64,000 nt of DNA from Rhypophila decipiens (Eukaryota; Ascomycota; Sordariomycetes; Sordariales; Naviculisporaceae): the NCBI GenBank assembly GCA_033297075.1, contig MU858152.1, forward strand, positions 1 through 64,000, written 5' to 3'. Made by a program: the position numbers and the translations under genes. The notes under the pieces were generated by a model, which was given only the letters and a program-made list of their open reading frames with translations, was not told the DNA's origin and searched no databases. Every line of letters starts with the position of its first letter. The first letter of the stretch is position 1. Shown here piece by piece: positions 18,801 to 29,766 of the stretch.

Positions 18801-21163
18801 TCAACGATACAACCTCCCCCTCTTGAGCCTCTCGGCTCCATCATGCTTCAAGCCCAGAGCAATCTTGCCGACCTCAGCATGCGGCTTGACATCCTGCACC
18901 ATGACCCTCATATCCCCAATGAGCCTCGCCCTCTCGCTGCCACTCATACTCATAGCCCCCGTTGGTCCCCCCGCGGTTTGGGAACCGGCAGTACCGGCAG
19001 TGGCTGTCTTGGGGAGGTGAAGATGCCTATTGTTTCTCGCCAGAGTTGAGGCGTATCCGAGGATATCAGGCGCTACGAGCATGCTCTCGACAGCAACGCT
19101 GGCGATTCCTACCATCCAGAGGACCAGGACGCAAGCCAGTAGAGTCCAGGCCCAGGGCCAGGATATGGCAAATATTAGACCGGGCGGAGAGTATACTCTT
19201 GCGGCTAGGCCATCGTCGCTTGAAGCTGGTTTGTACAGTTCGCGTGCTGCGGGGGGAAGCCGAAAGTCGTAGTTGGTATATGGGTCCACTGGGGTTCCGG
19301 GAGGTACGAGTTCAGGCGCGACCGAGGTAATCCTAAAACTGTTGACGCACTCTGGACAGTGGGCGAGTGTGAGGAAGGTGTTGAATATGTTGGTGAACCT
19401 CTTGGCAAAGTCGTTTGGCGGAGTGGCCAAGGGCATCAGCTGGCTCTCCAGGTCAGACGCACCGTCGATCGTATCTGAGCTGCCGAGAAGGATACTCTCG
19501 AGTGAGGTATGAGAGTTGATAATCGAGTACGGATTGGCCCCGAGTACGAGCTCCTCAGAAAAGTCGGTCAAATTTGTGTGCCATTCGGGAAAAACCTGAT
19601 CCTTGGCCAAGACAGTCATGGAATCCATGAAGCAGTGGAACGAACGAGATGGTCCTTCGCGCCAGCAGGTCACGCTGCTGCTGTAGAATATTTGCTCAAG
19701 GCTGCAGCCGATTGTAGCGTAATCCCAGTTGAAGTCCACAGTTGTGTTGTCGGCGAGCACGGTGCTATCGTCCAGCACTTTGCCACTGTCCTGGAGGGTT
19801 GCAAACTGAATCCAGTCGATGCCTGTACTTGAAGCAGCATTGTTGGTTGAGAATTTCAGGCCCATGGTTTGGGATATGCTAAAGGACAAGGACTCGTCGA
19901 TATCTTCGCGTTTGGTAAGCCGCCAGTCGTCACAGGTGAAGTTAAAGACGGAAGAAGTGATGGGGAAATTGATGGTCTCAAATTGAGCACTGCCTCCAGT
20001 CGCCTCTTTCTTTTGTTTCGACTCAAGGGACTCGTCATATTGAACGGCGGGAGGACTCAACACCACCGGAAGACCATAGTGCGAGAAATACTGGATATCA
20101 CTGCTCGACTCGTCCCATATCTTTCGCGGGTAGGGGTGGCCGAATCGATCCGCCTCGGACGATTCCGGCTCCGTCAGCATCCTTTCCCCCTCGGGGATAT
20201 AACCGGCCATGAAGTAAGTAAGGGCCATTTGCCAGTGCTCAGCTATGTTGCTCGCATCACGGAATCTGTCTCCTGCCCCCGGGGAAAGGAGTCGGTTCTC
20301 GCCCAGGAGGGGGACGTAGAGAACGGGAGCGTTGTCGGAAACAAGACCGCGATCAAGGGTGTAAACACGTTGCAGAGCTTGAGATCCCAGAGGAGACAAA
20401 GACCATATCAAGAATATGAACAGTGTTAGTGCATCGAGGCGACGGAGGAAGAAGGGCTGTTTCAAGGCGGAGCCGACTGAGTGGCTGCCGACGAGCTGCT
20501 CCAGCTCCATCAACCTGACCCCTCGCTCGACTCGGAAAGTTGCCCACGTCTTGAAGGCCTGGGCTGTGACAGCGGCGAACACGATCGGCCAGGCTGTGAC
20601 TGAGATCTTGATGGGGTCGACCATGCTGCCCCAGTTGGACGAGTCTGACTTGCCGTCCATGGCTATGATGAGGGAGGTCAAGACTGTCGGGAAAGATGCC
20701 AAGTGGTCAGTGACATGTGCTTGACTGATTAAAACATGCCCAGTGGAACTTTACCTAGAAATAGCACAGGTAGAAGAATACTCAGGCAGGCCATCAGGTA
20801 GAATGTAAGCTCTGTCCATCGGCGCCGGATAGGACTTGCTCCTTGTCGTGGGTCTCTGGCCTTTGAGACTGGGTGAGTGCGGACTCTTGAACCTGTCTTT
20901 TCCTCCGAAGTCCGCTCCGCCATGACCGTGTCCATCTCGGCGGCAGACACGACGGTGGCTGTCATATCTAGGTATGGAGATCTGGTTAACACAACAAAGC
21001 GTGGCAATGGAAATAAAGGCACTTTACCTTGGTCTGCTTCATGTTTCATATCAGAGTCACTGTCAGTGACATCGTCCGAGTCATAATCTTCCGAGGAGAT
21101 GGACATATCACGGCCAAAGACTTGAAGTTCATTGCCATCCATGAGGTCTATATGAGACGACAT
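18801..21163 (-). CDS. polytopic fungal membrane protein, unknown function
   Basis: Three exons (21163..21028, 20967..20755, 20683..18801) with 60 and 71-nt introns encode 743 residues. An acidic, Ser/Asp-rich N terminus (SSEDYDSDDVTDSDSD) precedes several membrane segments. One pair lies across the second splice junction (FYLMACLSILLPVLFL, then TSLIIA). Others are ISVTAWPIVFAAVTAQAF, LDALTLFIFLIWSL and, after a loop of about 350 residues with N-glycosylation sites, WAWTLLACVLVLWMVGIASV near the C terminus. The large loop is probably extracellular or lumenal. The start is the first ATG in the open frame (MSSHIDLMD). I do not recognise the family. Confidence 0.82.
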
Positions 21164-21845
21164 TTTTGCGCACTTTGAAGCCCCAAAAACACTGAAAAGG
21201 TTTTGTTTCTGAATCACGCCGCCGAAGATCCAGAAAGGTGTCCCCGAGAATACTGGGGTGTCCACGGCTCTTATAAATTACCACGGCCGCTTAATCCATA
21301 TCCACGGAATCCCACTTGCCTCCCACGCTCCAAAAAGATCAAGCTATCGATTCATTAGGTTGTTTATCTCCGCGACTCCAGCCAGCCATAACCCGGCCCA
21401 CAATTGTGTTCCTTGCCTTGGCGGCTAAGAAGGATAATATTGGGCCTGAAAGTTGAAAAAGCTGCACCTCTTGTACATACCTCGCTAACCAGGGCTTCCG
21501 GGAGCCCCCTGATACTGAACCTGCCCAGCTAATCTAACCCCTGAAAGCCCCCTTGTAAGTGTTATGACTCGACTTTGTGCCTGGGAACACCTTGGTTCAG
21601 TAGTGCAAGATACTGTTGGAATCTAGACCACCAACCCCCTGCAGCGCCAAGGCGGCAGAGGTCAATATTTAGATTCAGCTGGCGCCTCTGCCGATTGACG
21701 TGATGCACGCGAAAGGAGCTAGACACAAAACCGGTCGGACTTGACGCCGATAAGGAGACCAGATTCATGGGTGGGTGGGTGACACTATTGAATACATCTC
21801 TATTTCACACTGGCTCATTCTTGATATAACCTCTGTAGATCCTGT
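21164..21845. other. intergenic, no gene seen
   Basis: 682 bp between the membrane-protein start and the end of the cysteine-rich secreted protein gene. Only short unsupported frames are present. Confidence 0.55.
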
Positions 21846-22842
21846 CTAGAGATCCTCTTGTAGTTCGGGGGCTTCTGTCTGGACGACCTTTTCCAGTGTT
21901 GTCTTTGGTGGCAATATGTTCGGAGACCCTGCCGCAGCGGCATTCTTGAGCGCCTCTGCTGCGTCCGTTGCTCTAATCATCATGCCGATGTCGGTAATGG
22001 ATAGGAAGGAGGTCATGTCGACGGGCGGAAGAGTTTCCTGTTCATTATCAGGTTGAGGTCATGTCAGCTCAGAATCAGACAAACAGAATGACACCTTGAC
22101 AAGGAGAAACAGGGCCAAGTCCAACTCACCGAACCGGTCCAAAAGTACGAGCACTCTCTGTACCCCAAAATGTTGGACTCATGGGCAGGTTGAAGATAGC
22201 AGCTGACGTTGCCGTTGTACTGGCATTCGCTGAAGAGCGAGTAGATGGGTTTCTGGCACGCGCAGCTGACGAAGGAAACGCTCGATTCCGGGAGCCAACT
22301 TTGCATGCACAGGTTGGTCTAATAGTCTGCCCTGTAGCAGCTCTCGGCCAGGCGGAAACAGTCATCGGAGTTCATCGTCGCGGTAAGGGTCGGTACAGGA
22401 GGGGGCTCGGTCACCCTTGTCCGAGGGTCGCAAAGTTGGTGCCAGTCGTTCATGTTCTGGTCGAACCAGCTGTCGAAGACGGCCATGTTGATGCATTTAT
22501 CGAGTTCGTATTTGCATCTGGACGAGAAAGGAGAAGCTGTCAGCCCTTGATGGTGATAATGCAGCACATCAATGGGGTGGCAGGCAACATGGTTACATAC
22601 GCTCGGTACGAGTCGAGCAGCTCTTGGATACATGCGCATTTCAGTTTCTCCTCGACAGACCCGAGGACTTTGCAGCTTTCTGTAATTTTCACCATCGCCT
22701 TGCAGCTGGATAGCTCTGTAAGACCCGATTTTGGAAAACATGCCTCGGCCAACGGCACTCCGTCGTCTCCGACCGGGATCTCAGGCCACCCCAGCATGCT
22801 CGCAAAGAGCGCAAGCTGCGCGACTAGCAGGGAGCCAAACAT
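21846..22842 (-). pseudogene. cysteine-rich secreted protein gene with an in-frame TAG
   Basis: Three exons (22842..22601, 22517..22130, 22037..21846; introns of 83 and 92 nt) form a 274-codon frame. A signal peptide is visible (MFGSLLVAQLALFASMLG). The body is rich in paired cysteines (CKCACIQ-type clusters, CFRLAESC, SCACQKP, ECSYFW), as in secreted or surface proteins. One codon breaks it: TAG at 22321-22319, between a Tyr and a Thr codon, in a stretch whose cysteine pattern continues on both sides. A CAG to TAG change would explain it. No good intron removes the stop. It is either a recent nonsense allele, a sequencing error or a truncated product of about 145 residues. The family was not recognised. 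Confidence 0.65.
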
Positions 22843-23289
22843 TGTCGTGTACGGAGTAATGCTTTTGATCAAAGATGGGCTCGATTGAAGGATTTGGCGG
22901 GCAATTTGGGGATGACTTGGGATGGATTGGGGAGATGTGGGCGATGCAGGTATTAGTAGAGCCTGATAACCCGTATGTGCCAGGTTGAGCGGGATCCCAT
23001 CATGAGATTCAGCAAATGTTTGTGCAGCTTCACACCCTCTTCCCTCAAACAGCTACCGCCCATTTCAGCTCATGGGGGTTGCTGCCATCCATGAACTGAT
23101 ACGAGTTTTTGCTCAACGCCACCAATGCTACCCCAACCCTCGCCCTCAGTGTTCATTCACGGATTTGGGAGGGAGAGTTGCTGTTGCTCAATATATATCC
23201 CAACGCCCACTACCTGCGCTCGCAGCTGTCCAGCAACATGTTTGACTTGTCATGCTCCTGGTTCAAAAGCACCGTGATACCCGAACAAG
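22843..23289. other. intergenic between divergent genes, no gene seen
   Basis: 447 bp separating the minus-strand cysteine-rich gene from the plus-strand DUF3433-like remnant, possibly a shared promoter region. Confidence 0.5.
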
Positions 23290-24849
23290 ATGGATCCAGA
23301 TCCGGAACGAGGGACATCACCAGTGCCATCAACGACAGAGCAGTCGTCACAGCTCCCAATTGAAACAAACTCGACAAGCAACCTGCTCGTCAATGCACAT
23401 CCACCAGCCATAACTCCAAGTTCTCCTTCTCGGCCTGTTGAGGAAGCTGAGGAGGCCAATTCTACGGATACTCCTGAGCCTGAACCTACCAGTTCGACCC
23501 CTGCGCGACAGACATTTGAGTTTCGACATGCCACAAACATATCTCGTCCTGGGTCCAGGACTTGGCGATGGCCATCATGGATTCTTCACTTGCCGCGGCT
23601 TGTTCCAGGCTGGAGATCTCAAGTTGAAACGGAGGATAATCCTAGAGGTGGTTCCAATTCACCCGACTGCCGGTCACGGTGATGAGGCCCATCTTCCCAG
23701 TACTGCTGACTGGCCAGAGTGGCGATCTTCGAGACTTCGTTTCGACTTGCTACTGTTACAACTCATCTTGACCATCGTCATTGGTGGCGCAATCCTTTGG
23801 CTCGCCCAGTATTCCCGAGTCCACGATGGCTTCATCAGGCTTGGATCGCCTCCGGCCTTCATCTCAGATAACCCGGACCTCATGAAAGCTATATGGACGC
23901 AGAGCTGGCAGTACACCACTCTGCCCGTATCTCTCATGACATTGTATCGTGTCTCGTGGGACGGTGTCATCGCAGCCATCGCCGAGCGCCAACCTTATGT
24001 CGAGCTCATGAAGGTAGATGGCAGCCCGCCAGCAAAACACTCCTTTTAGACTACCGGGCCGACTGGCAAGTCGTTGCCATCTACAAGGCGTTGAAGCTGG
24101 GACATTGGTTCTTGGGGGTGTGCATGTCCATGTCTATCGTGTTATCCTTGGGTGTGGTGCCGTCGACCGCTTCCTTGTTTTCGACAGATGCAGCTTCTCA
24201 TCGGTATCCTGTCCCTTTTAGTTATACATCGACGATCGAGTATTCGGCCATTCGTCGCCCAGAACGTTGTGGCCCCTCAAGCGGAACAGCACTGGAGTGG
24301 GCTGTTGTCACAAGCCACGGCCTCCTGAACGCTCCTTTCACTGCCCTGGACAAACGGGACCAGCGCCTACCCGACCTTTAGCCTCCAAGCCCCTCCGCCC
24401 TGACCAGATCCTTGGATAACTTGCTGCAACGGTCATACGCCGCCGTGGCAGCTACGATGCTAACAACACCACTCCCGCCGGATACTGAAGGCCGAGAGCG
24501 AACTGGATATGCCTCCATAAGCGAAACGCGGATTGTAGTCCAGCAGGGCGTCTCATACTTTGTCATGTCCATGCTCTCCATCGTTGCGGTGCTTTTGAGC
24601 GTCATAATCCTCTACGAGCGCCACAAGCCTTCGGCCTTGTTTGAGGAACCCATCGGACTATTCGGGGTTGCAGTGATCACCCAGCGTAGCACGCATCTAA
24701 AGGAAGAGATCACAAGACTTACTGACGATCCAAGGTGTCGTGGAAAATATCGCGAGAAGGCACTCAAAGACACCGAGTTTATGGGAACGCACTGGGCCTT
24801 TAACTCTTACAAGAGGTATATCCGTGAGACTTCCCGGGGGGACGGTTAG
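23290..24849 (+). pseudogene. decayed DUF3433-like membrane protein gene
   Basis: A Pro/Ser/Thr-rich N terminus (ATG at 23290) leads to a membrane segment (LLLLQLILTIVIGGAILWL). Then comes a stretch typical of fungal DUF3433 proteins (TLYRVSWDGVIAAIAERQPYV, then LLLDYRADWQVVAIYKAL). These lie in different frames. The N-terminal part shifts frame near 23650-23700 (an intron is possible there). A second shift near 24030-24045 has no intron-like flanks. In the last frame a TAG stands at 24379-24381, with coherent sequence and a further membrane segment (VMSMLSIVAVLLSVIILYE) beyond it. Family members are usually about 1,000 residues with two such domains, and here only one is left. Best read as a degraded copy. 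Confidence 0.6.
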
Positions 24850-24997
24850 TGGGTTATGAAATGATCTTAATATGGGTCTGGACAAGAAGGGTGTTCAATC
24901 CAGTTAGCTACAGTAAAATGTCAACCAGTTACGTATTTACAAATCAACACCATGCACCTCTCATCTCCAGTCCATCTGACACCTTTCAACCCTTGAA

Positions 24998-25542
24998 CTA
25001 AGCAGCAATATTGTTGCTCTCAGCCGGAACAGGGACAATCCAAATCGCCTTGGCAGTCCCATGCGTGGTCCAATGATGCGGACAGGTCTCAGCATAGACA
25101 TCATTCGCCGACCCGATGCCAATACTAAACTTCACATCCTTTGCCGCGCTCCACTGGATGTTATCGTTCGCGTCGATCGACCAGCCCGCTGACCCGCCCG
25201 ATGTGGTCCCGGTAAGCTTGGTCATGTCTCCGCCGAACTTGGGGAATCCCTTGCCACCGCACTTGATCACGTCTGGTGTGGCAGCGACACCTGTGGTCAG
25301 CTCGCAGGTTAGAGCCTTTGTTTCGTCTTTTGTTCCCGCTCCGTTGCCAGCTAGGTAGTAGATTCCCTTTGTGGGGTCGTTGACTTGGAACTTGAAGGTT
25401 TTGACCTCGCGCGGTCGGATGGCGGCTGCGTTGGCGCTGAGGGAGTCAAGTTCGTCAGGATAGGTCAATATATTGTCATGGGGATGTCAGTTTCATACCT
25501 AAAGGCCACAAAGGCAACGGAAAAGACGACTGTGAAGAGCAT
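24998..25542 (-). CDS. small secreted protein, unknown family
   Basis: Two exons (25542..25499 and 25436..24998) joined over a 62-nt intron (GTATGA..CCTCAG) encode 160 residues. The short first exon holds most of a signal peptide (MLFTVVFSVAFVAFSA), which decides the start. The mature part is compact with Gly/Thr-rich strands and three cysteines (LTCELT, IKCGGKG, ETCPHHW), plus a TCPHHWTTHGTAKAIW segment. It is probably extracellular. I do not recognise the family and assign no role. Confidence 0.75.
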
Positions 25543-26427
25543 GATGATTGTATTTGGTTCTCTCGCGTAGCTCGGTTGCAGTGAATTCCAACTCAGATTA
25601 GAGGTAGCAAGTCCCAGTCAAGTTCAACTTACATCCAGGACAGTCCTGCCGGCCATTTCATGACTTATGTAGCCCCGCAAAGTCAGACAGAGTCTACCAC
25701 ATTTCACATCGATATCCCAACAACAGTGCCGAACGTTCATTCCAGGTAGTCATCTTCGTCATGATCGGCAATAAGGCACATATATTACCACCAATGAACC
25801 CCACTCGAGCATTGGCCGGGTTTATGTCCATCCGTGCCTTCATGTCTGCTATAGAGTCAATTCTCTATGGCTGAAAGAGTGCAGTATGTCAATACCGGAT
25901 AATCAAGAACGGCTTTGGCTGCCGCTGCCGTGTTTTTGCCCCCTCGGCAGTTCAGTCTTGTATCACCATGGGAACATTGCTTGGGAGGACAGGCACGATG
26001 TTCAAGATGACTCCACGGCACAAGCAGCTGGAAATACCGCCCTATGGCTTGGTAGTTCCCATATTGAGCATCAGTCTTGTACATGCAGGTAACTCGGCTT
26101 ACCTAATCAGGGGTCAACTTGGACAGTGGCTTCCGATTTGTGTGTTCGGGTCTCATGAGTCCTGGTGCCATTGAACGAAACTTGAAGAAAACCAACAATT
26201 TTAAGATCTACAGTCACTTTTAGCAGGAAATGTAGATTCTGCAAATTAAACAAAACTAGAGATGCTACTAAGAAGTTATACCTTTAATGAAGTCATCGAT
26301 ATATAACGGAGAGGGGAGAAATACGTGTAGTGTCTGTTAGTACTGATAACAACACACCAGAGTCCAAAAACAAAAAAGAAAGTTCAGCCACCAAAACGCT
26401 ATACAGCAACGAAGAAACACAAAATGA
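25543..26427. other. intergenic, no gene seen
   Basis: 885 bp between the small secreted protein and tRNA-Leu(CAG). It includes the promoter of the secreted-protein gene. No repeat was recognised. Confidence 0.55.
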
Positions 26428-26531
26428 TGACAAGAGTGGGATTCGAACCCACGCCCTTTCGGACCGCCAGAGGAGTGGAACCTAGATTCGCATCCTGAAG
26501 ACGGCGCCTTAGACCGCTCGGCCATCTTGCC
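26428..26531 (-). tRNA. tRNA-Leu(CAG), intron-containing
   Basis: A type II tRNA on the minus strand. The acceptor stem is GGCAAGA/TCTTGTC, the A-box TGGCCGAGCGGTCTAAGG, the T arm GTGGGTTCGAATCCCAC. The anticodon stem CCGTC/GGCGG encloses TT-CAG-G, and an intron of about 24 nt follows position 37. A four-T stretch lies just downstream. Confidence 0.92.
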
Positions 26532-27896
26532 TTAATGGTTGTTGTGCTCATAACGCTGAACACGTTTGATCATATTTCATATCTCGAATCAAGGTAATGC
26601 TATGTTTAGATGGTACAAAACAATGTCCCTTCCTTCCATTTTGAGATATGCTTATTTTCAAGCTAACATCCTAAACTTGCATTTTGTCTGTTCATTATGA
26701 CCGTAGTTTATGAGTGTTTGCTCCAGCCAAGAGACCCAGGACCTTGAGCCATAGCAAAACTCACCCATTTACACAACGATGCCGCCTCAGACTGAAAGCC
26801 AGCTGAGATTCGGATCTGCCCCGAGGATACGACTTCCAAGGACCTCAAACCAAAAGGTCCGATTACTGATTTTGACAGCAATATTTTACCGCTTCATGTT
26901 CAGGTCGCGATGGAGTCGAGATAGAGTCAAGATCATCAGGGGGGCTGAACGTGCTGGGCTAGCCCTGCCCAAAAGGGAAATGATTCTCGCGGGCTGTAAG
27001 TCGACAATCCGGGGCAGAATAACGTCATTGCGACATGTCCACATATCTCAGCACTAGCCTCGCTGGTAAACAAGCTCAACTGATCGATCGCGACATCGGA
27101 TCTAGACCACATCTTGATGAGAGAGTGTCGATCGGTACCCGGCAGGAATCATGCACCACAGCAGTACTATTGAACGCCCTGCAGCCTTGGAAATCAGCAG
27201 GGTGCTTGCTAAAATGCATAAACAGAACGGCAATCTAAGATGAGGAACGGCAGTTAGCTCTTGGAGGTCTGGCCAAACCCAGGTTGAGCTGAAAATTTCT
27301 GTCGGTGAGATCGGCACATATCCCGCAACACCTTGACGCTGACCGTTCCTTATTCTTCGCATCAGAGACCAAGTCAGTATGTCATCATGGCTGACTATTG
27401 CCCATGACTGAGACAGACATGAGCCCCCAAAGCTCACGTTCTCGATTCAACTTGACCAACACTGCAGTGAGCGACGATCACTGCCTCAACGAAGCAAACC
27501 TCCAACTCCATCCGGTTCTGGATCATCACGAGCATCCCAATATAGACATTATGGACAATTTTCTTCTGGTCAAGATGGTGGCGGACGGGCTCTCGTCTCG
27601 TAAAATCAACCATGTTGTCGAGAAAAGTGTGAATGGCATCATCTTTCTCATCAAGCACGAGATGCCATCCCACGACGAAGAGGGCGATGGTGTGTCAGAT
27701 GGAGGCGTTGAGGATCATGTCGGGATCAGGCATCAACCAGACAGAGGCAAACTTGTATATATACCGCGGTCGACGACCTCAGCGTGACACTCGAAACCAG
27801 CTCCAATCAAGCATCTGAACTCAGACATCACCAAATCAGAAGTTCAAACCTCACTTGTTCCCCGTCCTTGCATCAATAGCAATCTTTATCTCCGCC
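26532..27896. other. intergenic, no gene seen
   Basis: 1.37 kb upstream of the SBP56-like gene. A TATATATA box-like run (about 27752-27760) lies roughly 140 bp before that start codon and may be its promoter element. Short frames on both strands around 27.4-27.8 kb overlap each other and lack support. Confidence 0.5.
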
Positions 27897-29468
27897 ATGC
27901 ACTCCGGACTCGTTGGGTTCGCCCTCTTGGGCAGCCTCGTCAACCACCTCGTCCAGGCCACACCCACGGGCGCCAACGACAAGCGCAGCCCGCTCGGAAT
28001 CAGTCTCCCTCCTCTGATCCCCAAAATTCCTGGCGTGACTGAGCCACTCTCGGAGAATGCCATTCCGCTGCCAATCCTGCAGCTTCCCACTCCTCCTTTG
28101 CCCAGCATCCCGTTCCCCGTCAAGGACATCAAGCCCAAGAAGATTGGCTACATCTGGACGGGAGCCGGTGACAACAAGCACGCTGATTTCCTGGCAACCA
28201 TCAGTCTTGACGATGTAAGTCTACTTGTCCAATTTGATCTCAAACACATCTGATGATGCATTCTCCAGGACACCTTTGGCCAGTTCGTCGCCATCACCGA
28301 CGTCCCCACCAGCGGCAACTCTCCCCACCACCTGGGCGTGAGCTACGACGGCAAGACCCTCGTCGGCGGCGGTCTTCTCTCCCTGCTCAAGACCCAAGAC
28401 ACGGCCTTTTACTTTGACACCAGCGACCCGTACCAGCCCAAGTTCTCGCACAGCAACCGGGCCATCTTGAGCTCCATTGTCGACGAGATCCGCGCCAAAC
28501 CAGATGGGTAAGCTTGCTCTCTCCTTCCCAGTTTCCCGTGATACAATCCACTGACCACCCATGTTCACACCAGCGGCTTCTACATAACCTACATGGGCTC
28601 AGCAGTAGGAACCTCGCCCGGCAAGCTGGTCGAGACCGACGCAGGGGGCAACATCATCGCCGAATGGCCGGCCGTAACCGACGTCCCCTCGACCCTCAAC
28701 ATCCTAACCCAGCAATTCTCCCCCCACGGCCTAACAGTCGACTACGAGCGCCAAATCGCCCTAACTTCCGACTTCGTAGTCCCCCTTTCAGTCCTGAAAC
28801 CAACCCTCGGAATCCAACGCGCCAACACCCTCCGCCTCTTTTCCCTAAAGACGCACTCCATCCTCAGCACCATCACGATCCCCAACGGCCAGGGAATCCA
28901 AGACGTAAAGTTCATCCCCAATAACCCCGAAGCCGCCGCCCTAGCAACAGCAGTCGGATTAGGCCAAGTCTGGATCATCTACCCCCTCCGTGTCAACCCC
29001 CTGACCGGCAAGCCCGGCGTGGCCAAGCTCCTCTACGACCTCGGCCCAAAGGCAAAAGACAGCATGGCCATCTACTCTGACATCTCTCCCGACGGAAAAT
29101 TCGCCTACTTCACCCTGACACTAGGCAACCACGTCGCAGCCCTTGACATTTCCGACCTGAGCAACGTCAAGAGACTGGATGATCCCAACGAGACACAGCC
29201 AATCATTGGACCGCACTATGTCAAACTCTCGCCCGATGGTAAGAATCTGCTGGTCCTGGGGTATTTCGTCCAGGCGGGGGATATCTCTGTTCTGAACACT
29301 CCAGGCGATTATAAGCTCCATTGGCTGGATATCTTGCCCAATGGGGGGATTAGGTTCAACCGGAGTATCGATTTTGAGCAGACCTTTACACGGACTTATG
29401 GTGGTGCTCGGCCGCACTCTGCTGTCTTGTTTGACTTGACTGATCCTGCTAAGCCGGTCTACTATTGA
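27897..29468 (+). CDS. secreted selenium-binding protein (SBP56) homologue
   Basis: Three exons (27897..28214, 28269..28507, 28574..29468; introns 54 and 66 nt) encode 483 residues. The C-terminal two thirds match the SBP56/methanethiol oxidase family, a seven-bladed propeller: HHLGVSYDGKTLVGGG, FSPHGLTVDYE, GPHYVKLSPDGKNLLVLGYF and GGARPHSAVLFDL. The histidine-bearing loops are those expected near the metal site. Characterised relatives oxidise methanethiol to formaldehyde, hydrogen peroxide and sulphide. Unlike the cytosolic animal protein, this one starts with a signal peptide (MHSGLVGFALLGSLVNHLVQA), a likely KR processing site near residue 29 and a Pro-rich linker, so it is probably secreted or vacuolar. 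Confidence 0.87.
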
Positions 29469-29766
29469 GGTTGTGCACAGTGGAGGTGTTGGAGCAGAGG
29501 TGTTGCGTGGACATGTCACATGGAGAGAAAGGTCATGTTGGTGAGGTCGTTTTGTATGGTATTGAAGGATCGACTAGCAGGGTATAATCTTGGCTGATGT
29601 TGATAATGTGGTGGGCTTGGAGGCCACGGTGGTGTCTTTTGGTACTCTTGTGGTTCTGTTTCTATGGCTCTATATAATAATTTCAGTTAGCTGAGCATCA
29701 AGCCTTCTTAATGATCCATTATACCTCGAAATCATCCCGACCAAGGACATATTTCCGCCACCTCCA

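Noticed and set aside
27398..27787. Overlapping plus and minus frames upstream of the SBP56 gene
   Set aside because: Neither has a recognisable domain, and the sequence is probably promoter-proximal non-coding DNA.
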